A DNA stretch of 24,264 nucleotides from CAZCSH01 sp964501545 (GTDB lineage Bacteria > Patescibacteriota > Minisyncoccia > Minisyncoccales > RBG-13-42-11), in NCBI GenBank assembly GCA_964501545.1, contig CAZCSH010000004.1, positions 1-24,264 of the forward strand, read 5' to 3'. Position 1 is the first letter of the stretch, and each line of letters opens with the position of its first letter. A model generated the notes under the pieces. The model saw only the letters and a program-made list of their open reading frames with translations, searched no databases and had not been told where the DNA came from. Positions 21,671-24,264 of the stretch are shown here, piece by piece. The translations under genes were made by a program, and so were the position numbers.

Positions 21671-22475
21671 GAGCCCCATCTAGTTCTCTAAGGGCTTTTT
21701 CCAATAAGGCCTCATCTAGGTTTTTATAATGCCATTCCAACTTATCTTCCATAAAAGAAACTCCTTTGCCTTTAATGGTGTGAGCAATAACTAAACTCGG
21801 TTTAGTTTGCTCAAAAGGTAGTTCGGACAAAGCATTCTCAATTTCTTGAAAATTATGACCATTTATTTCTTTGACTTTCCAGCCAAAACTCTCCCATTTA
21901 TCTTTTAGGGGTTCTAAGTTTAAAACCTCGTTCGTCCTGCCCAAGGCCTGGAGTTTATTGTAATCAACCAGAACAACCAGATTATCAAGCTTGTGGTGGC
22001 TGGCAAAAAGAGCCGCCTCCCAGGTGGTGCCTTCTTCCATCTCTCCGTCTGACATCAAGACAAAAACCCGATAATCCTTGCTATCTCTTTTTCCTACTAA
22101 GGCCATGCCGCAAGCCATGGGTAAACCATGGCCCAAGGAGCCTGTAGAAACTTCCACTCCAGGCACGCATTTTTTAGTTGAGTGGCCCGGCAAATCACTG
22201 CCGTCCTGGCAGTAAGTATTCAAAAGCCCTTGTCCAAAAAATCCTCTTTGGGCCAAAGCAGCATATAAACCTGCTGCCCCATGTCCTTTTGATAAAACAA
22301 ACCTATCCCTATTATCTTTTTCTGGGTTTTGAGGGTCTATTGAGAGGATCTTAAAATACAAAACAGTTAAAATATCAACCTCGGATAAAGAGGAGCCAAT
22401 ATGAGCTGTTTTTGACCGAAAACTCATTCGCAAGACCTTTTTCCTGATTTCTTTAGCAATTTGAGAATAATCCAT
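21666..22475 (-). CDS. Transketolase N-terminal subunit (split transketolase)
   Basis: 269 residues, the thiamine-diphosphate-binding half. H25 (AHIGSS), H65 (SKGHGAAGLYAAL) and H116 (GSLGHGLPMACGMAL) match the conserved active-site histidines. The diphosphate/Mg motif runs from SDGEMEEG (142-149) to N173 in VVLVDYNKLQ. The C-terminal AHTIKGKGVSFMED is canonical. On the minus strand a TATACT box lies at 22490-22485, 9 bases before the ATG, without a clear -35, which hints at a leaderless transcript. The upstream gene is separated by a scaffold gap, so the operon link to the sugar transferase is likely but not proven. The stop codon lies in a palindromic element shared with the intergenic space. 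Confidence 0.92.
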   Translation of the reverse strand: MDYSQIAKEIRKKVLRMSFRSKTAHIGSSLSEVDILTVLYFKILSIDPQNPEKDNRDRFVLSKGHGAAGLYAALAQRGFFGQGLLNTYCQDGSDLPGHSTKKCVPGVEVSTGSLGHGLPMACGMALVGKRDSKDYRVFVLMSDGEMEEGTTWEAALFASHHKLDNLVVLVDYNKLQALGRTNEVLNLEPLKDKWESFGWKVKEINGHNFQEIENALSELPFEQTKPSLVIAHTIKGKGVSFMEDKLEWHYKNLDEALLEKALRELDGAR

Positions 22476-22523
22476 ACAAAAACAAGTATATTCATCTTAG
22501 CCAAAATCCTCTTAAAAATCAAC

Positions 22524-22623
22524 NNNNNNNNNNNNNNNNNNNNNNNNNNNNNNNNNNNNNNNNNNNNNNNNNNNNNNNNNNNNNNNNNNNNNNNNNNNNN
22601 NNNNNNNNNNNNNNNNNNNNNNN
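22524..22623. other. Assembly gap of exactly 100 N
   Basis: A default-size gap that removes the 3' end of the sugar transferase gene. Unlike the gap at 11405, the flanks share no obvious overlap, so the real missing length is unknown. Confidence 0.95.
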
Positions 22624-23196
22624 GGTTTTGAGAATGATTTTGAGGTCCAGCAAGAAAGAACGGGTTCTGACGTATTGCTTAGCTAAGCTAAGTTTCTGAG
22701 GTTTAATAAGTCTGCGGTAAGCTTCATGTGGGTCGCTAGCGCCCCGCAAAACTTCTTCTTCGTGCAAGTTAGCCAAGGTGGCTAAATCTGACATCCCGGG
22801 CTTTACAGAAAAAATAATTTTTTTGGTCTCTTCGTCATACGTCTCAACTTCAGAAAGCACCTCTGGCCTTGGCCCAACAATGCTCATTTCTCCCAGCAAA
22901 ACATTAATTAATTGGGGAAGCTCATCTAACTGATACTTTCTTAGAAGCTTGCCTATTTTTAAAAGCCTTGGGTCATCTCCTGAAGTAGAGGGTCCGCCGA
23001 GTTTATCTGCATCCGGCACCATGCTCCTGAACTTGTACATTGAAAAAACCTTGCCTCCCCTGCCAACCCTTTTGCCTATATAAAAAACCGGGCCCGGAGA
23101 CTCCTTTTTAATCATTAGGGCTATCAACAACAATAAAGGAAAAACCAAAACTAGGCCCAAAAAAGAAGTAATTATGTCAAAAAAACGCTTGGCCAT
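22624..23196 (-). CDS. Priming sugar-1-phosphate transferase (PglC/WcaJ-like), 3' end lost in gap
   Basis: 191 residues visible. Monotopic phosphoglycosyl transferases move a sugar phosphate from UDP-sugar to a polyprenyl phosphate on the inner membrane face, the first step of glycan assembly. Features in order: AKRFFDIITS (2-11), one membrane-entering hydrophobic helix (about 11-33), SPGPVFYIGKRVGRGGKVFSMYKFRSM, then YQLDELPQLINVLLGEMSIVGPRPE, with the catalytic Asp-Glu pair in DELPQ. A few final residues should follow ILKT but fall in the gap. An upstream in-frame TTG at 23220 would add eight residues; the ATG at 23196 matches where the family normally starts, though the GGAGG-like run is about 12 bases or more from it. 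It is the first gene of the glycan operon. Confidence 0.9.
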
Positions 23197-23230
23197 TATT
23201 TGTATATGCTCCCCCTCCAATCAATTTGCT

Positions 23231-23464
23231 CTATAAAACAACCGAGTTATCAAAATCAAACTCGGCAATAATTCTTAGGCGCCCTCTTCTAATTCTATAA
23301 AATCCTGCCCATTTCCCCTTTAACTTCTTTATATCTATATTAATTCTTGCTCCTTGGAAATAATGAATCGTTTTTCTAACAAGAGTGTCTACTTCTTCTC
23401 GGGTAAATTGATTTTTCTCCAAAAATTTTTCTGCATTCTTGGAAACATCAATCCTCCAATTCAT
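23231..23464 (-). CDS. RelE/ParE-family toxin, short C-terminus
   Basis: 77 residues. The fold pattern of RelE/ParE toxins is visible: a helical hairpin (about 9-38), then the beta-sheet core KKLKGKWAGFYRIRRGRLRIIAEFDFDNSVVL. Typical members have 85-95 residues and end with a further strand such as DxRGxAYK. After the TAG stop the same frame reads on with SKLIGGGAYTNN, which looks like a remnant of that strand, so the toxin may be truncated or inactive. The ATG overlaps the antitoxin stop by 4 bases (ATGA). It may act as an mRNA interferase or gyrase inhibitor; the sequence alone does not decide. Confidence 0.75.
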   Translation of the reverse strand: MNWRIDVSKNAEKFLEKNQFTREEVDTLVRKTIHYFQGARINIDIKKLKGKWAGFYRIRRGRLRIIAEFDFDNSVVL

Positions 23465-23655
23465 ATCTTTAAAGTATAACTTTTTGCAGGTTTTCTAGAG
23501 GGAGAGCCGTAACGTTTCTCAATATCTTTCTGCTCTTTTTGAGAAACTTCCGGCATAATCAAACCCCGAAGCTTCATAATTTCGCTTCTCAGCACTTCTC
23601 TTACGCTTTCTTTAATAATGGTCTTAAGTTTTTTATCGGAAGCATTCACAACCAT
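23461..23655 (-). CDS. Antitoxin of the RelE/ParE-type pair
   Basis: 64 residues, basic, predicted helical at the N-terminus (KLKTIIKESVREVLRSEIMKLRGLIMPEVS) with a charged, probably disordered tail (KEQKDIEKRYGSPSRKPAKSYTLKI). I recognise no named DNA-binding family. The antitoxin role is inferred from size, the 4-base overlap with the toxin gene and its position first in the operon. A strong promoter ends just before the ATG, so the message is nearly leaderless. Confidence 0.6.
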   Translation of the reverse strand: MVVNASDKKLKTIIKESVREVLRSEIMKLRGLIMPEVSQKEQKDIEKRYGSPSRKPAKSYTLKI

Positions 23656-23663
23656 ACATTTTT

Positions 23664-23691
23664 ATTATAGTTCAACCTAAAGCAAAGTCAA
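23664..23691 (-). promoter_or_regulatory. Promoter of the toxin-antitoxin operon
   Basis: On the minus strand TTGACT (23691-23686, 5 of 6), a 16-base spacer and a perfect TATAAT (23669-23664) are present. The start would be near 23657, within a few bases of the antitoxin ATG at 23655, leaving no room for a Shine-Dalgarno site. Confidence 0.75.
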
Positions 23692-23709
23692 CAAACTCGT
23701 ATTTTTTAG

Positions 23710-24264
23710 TCATTTTAGCTTCGGTTCGCTAAAGAGGAAAACTACCTTGAAAGCATACTTTCTCAAAAAAGATATCTTTAATAATATCTTATCAATTATC
23801 TCAGCCATTTTTAAGAAGAACCTGGCAGCAGGAAATCGAAGAAAAGGAAAAACCAACCAAGAAACCAGATGAAAATAATAAACTTTAATATCTCCAAAAT
23901 ATCTCTGAGCCAGCTCCAGATCTTTCATTTGGAAAATGTGCTCTGTTGCCCAGCCGGTTCTTTTGCCCGTTAATTTATTAATCTTTCTTTTTAAATTTGT
24001 AAGGGGATTATGGCCAAAGGTCTCAATGCCAATTAATAAGCCTCCTGGCTTCAAAACTCTAACTAATTCAGGAAGGGCCTTCTTGAGGTCTAAAGAAGAA
24101 AAAGTCCCTCCATCTAAAACAAGGCTAAACATATCTGAGGGAAAACCCATCTCTTCGCAATCCATTGCCAAAAACTCAATCTTGTCTTCCATCCCTTCTT
24201 TTATCGCTCTTTCTCGGGCTCTTTCTAAAGACTTAGCTGATAAATCAATGCCAATTACCTTTTT
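23710..24264 (-). CDS. Class I SAM-dependent methyltransferase, N-terminus outside the window
   Basis: 184 residues visible; the frame runs open to the window edge, so the start lies beyond 24264. The first residues KKVIGIDLSAKSLERAR are the end of the SAM-binding motif I region and the acidic residue that holds the ribose. FLAMDCEEMGFPSDMFSLVLDGGTFSS corresponds to motifs II-III, and LPELVRVLKPGGLLIGIETFGHNP is the post-III loop found in Methyltransf_11 (UbiE-like) enzymes. The hydrophobic C-terminus (VSWLVFPFLRFP...) may touch the membrane. Next to a glycan operon, methylation of a sugar or lipid is plausible but unproven. The end contains a weak 6-bp palindrome (23714-23733). Confidence 0.85.
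   Translation of the reverse strand, partial: KKVIGIDLSAKSLERARERAIKEGMEDKIEFLAMDCEEMGFPSDMFSLVLDGGTFSSLDLKKALPELVRVLKPGGLLIGIETFGHNPLTNLKRKINKLTGKRTGWATEHIFQMKDLELAQRYFGDIKVYYFHLVSWLVFPFLRFPAARFFLKMAEIIDKILLKISFLRKYAFKVVFLFSEPKLK

Noticed and set aside
21470..21679. Minus-strand open frame containing VVPAKAG
   Set aside because: It is a translation of the CCCGC/GCGGG palindromic element, a well-known source of false proteins, and overlaps both transketolase genes.
22624..23220. TTG start at 23220 for the sugar transferase
   Set aside because: It would add eight residues before the conserved MAKRFFDI and would remove most of the gap to the toxin gene; the ATG at 23196 fits the family start better.
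1..24264. CRISPR arrays, tRNA genes, insertion sequences with transposase
   Set aside because: No regularly spaced direct repeats, cloverleaf signatures or transposase motifs were found on either strand.

Overview
The window looks like a metagenome-assembled scaffold from a Candidate Phyla Radiation bacterium (Patescibacteria, most likely Parcubacteria). The grounds are an AT-rich, tightly packed genome with overlapping stop/start codons and few Shine-Dalgarno sites, a SecA with the long insertion and SEC-C tail I associate with this group, a DUF8128-like membrane protein next to a VirD4-like ATPase, a sigma-region-4/HARE-HTH protein, split transketolase, and two 100-N scaffold gaps. The lineage is inferred from gene style; no marker phylogeny was possible. 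Every protein gene lies on the minus strand; only the RNase P RNA is on the plus strand.

Layout. 61-437: RNase P RNA (rnpB) with promoter and a terminator shared with the convergent rnhA. 452-3130: rnhA, a RecJ-like DHH phosphoesterase and a short phosphoglycerate kinase. 3252-7138: a module reading sigma4/HARE regulator, membrane protein, VirD4-like ATPase. 7201-13988: protein export genes (secA, a DUF1614 membrane protein, secD, secF) with metK wedged between secD and secF. 13989-15419: two compact regulatory stretches around murB, one with an 11-residue polylysine mini-ORF and two terminators, the other with a strong promoter, an intrinsic terminator and an interleaved stem pair that could form a pseudoknot. 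15420-23196: a surface-glycan operon (priming sugar transferase, split transketolase, DegT aminotransferase, CapD/PglF-type dehydratase, O-antigen-ligase/TPR protein). 23231-23655: a RelE/ParE-type toxin-antitoxin pair with its own promoter. 23710-24264: a methyltransferase cut by the window edge.

The most unusual signal is a set of palindromic elements that sit on gene boundaries or inside genes. One family (arms ACCCCGTTAGAAAT / ATTTCTAACGGGGT) occurs at three loci. It is inserted in frame inside secA as an 11-residue peptide, supplies the stop codon of the DegT gene, and at a third locus supplies both the stop codon of the ATPase gene and the GTG start of pgk. Other unrelated palindromes overlap the stop codons of recJ and the transketolase N-subunit gene, or abut the starts of secD, murB and the DUF1614 gene. 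The behaviour resembles the in-frame palindromic elements known from Rickettsia.

The glycan genes fit one pathway: a 4,6-dehydratase and aminotransferase make an amino-deoxy sugar nucleotide, the sugar transferase loads the first sugar on a lipid carrier, and the ligase-like protein transfers or polymerises the product. The transketolase pair may feed a dedicated sugar precursor or simply serve central carbon metabolism.
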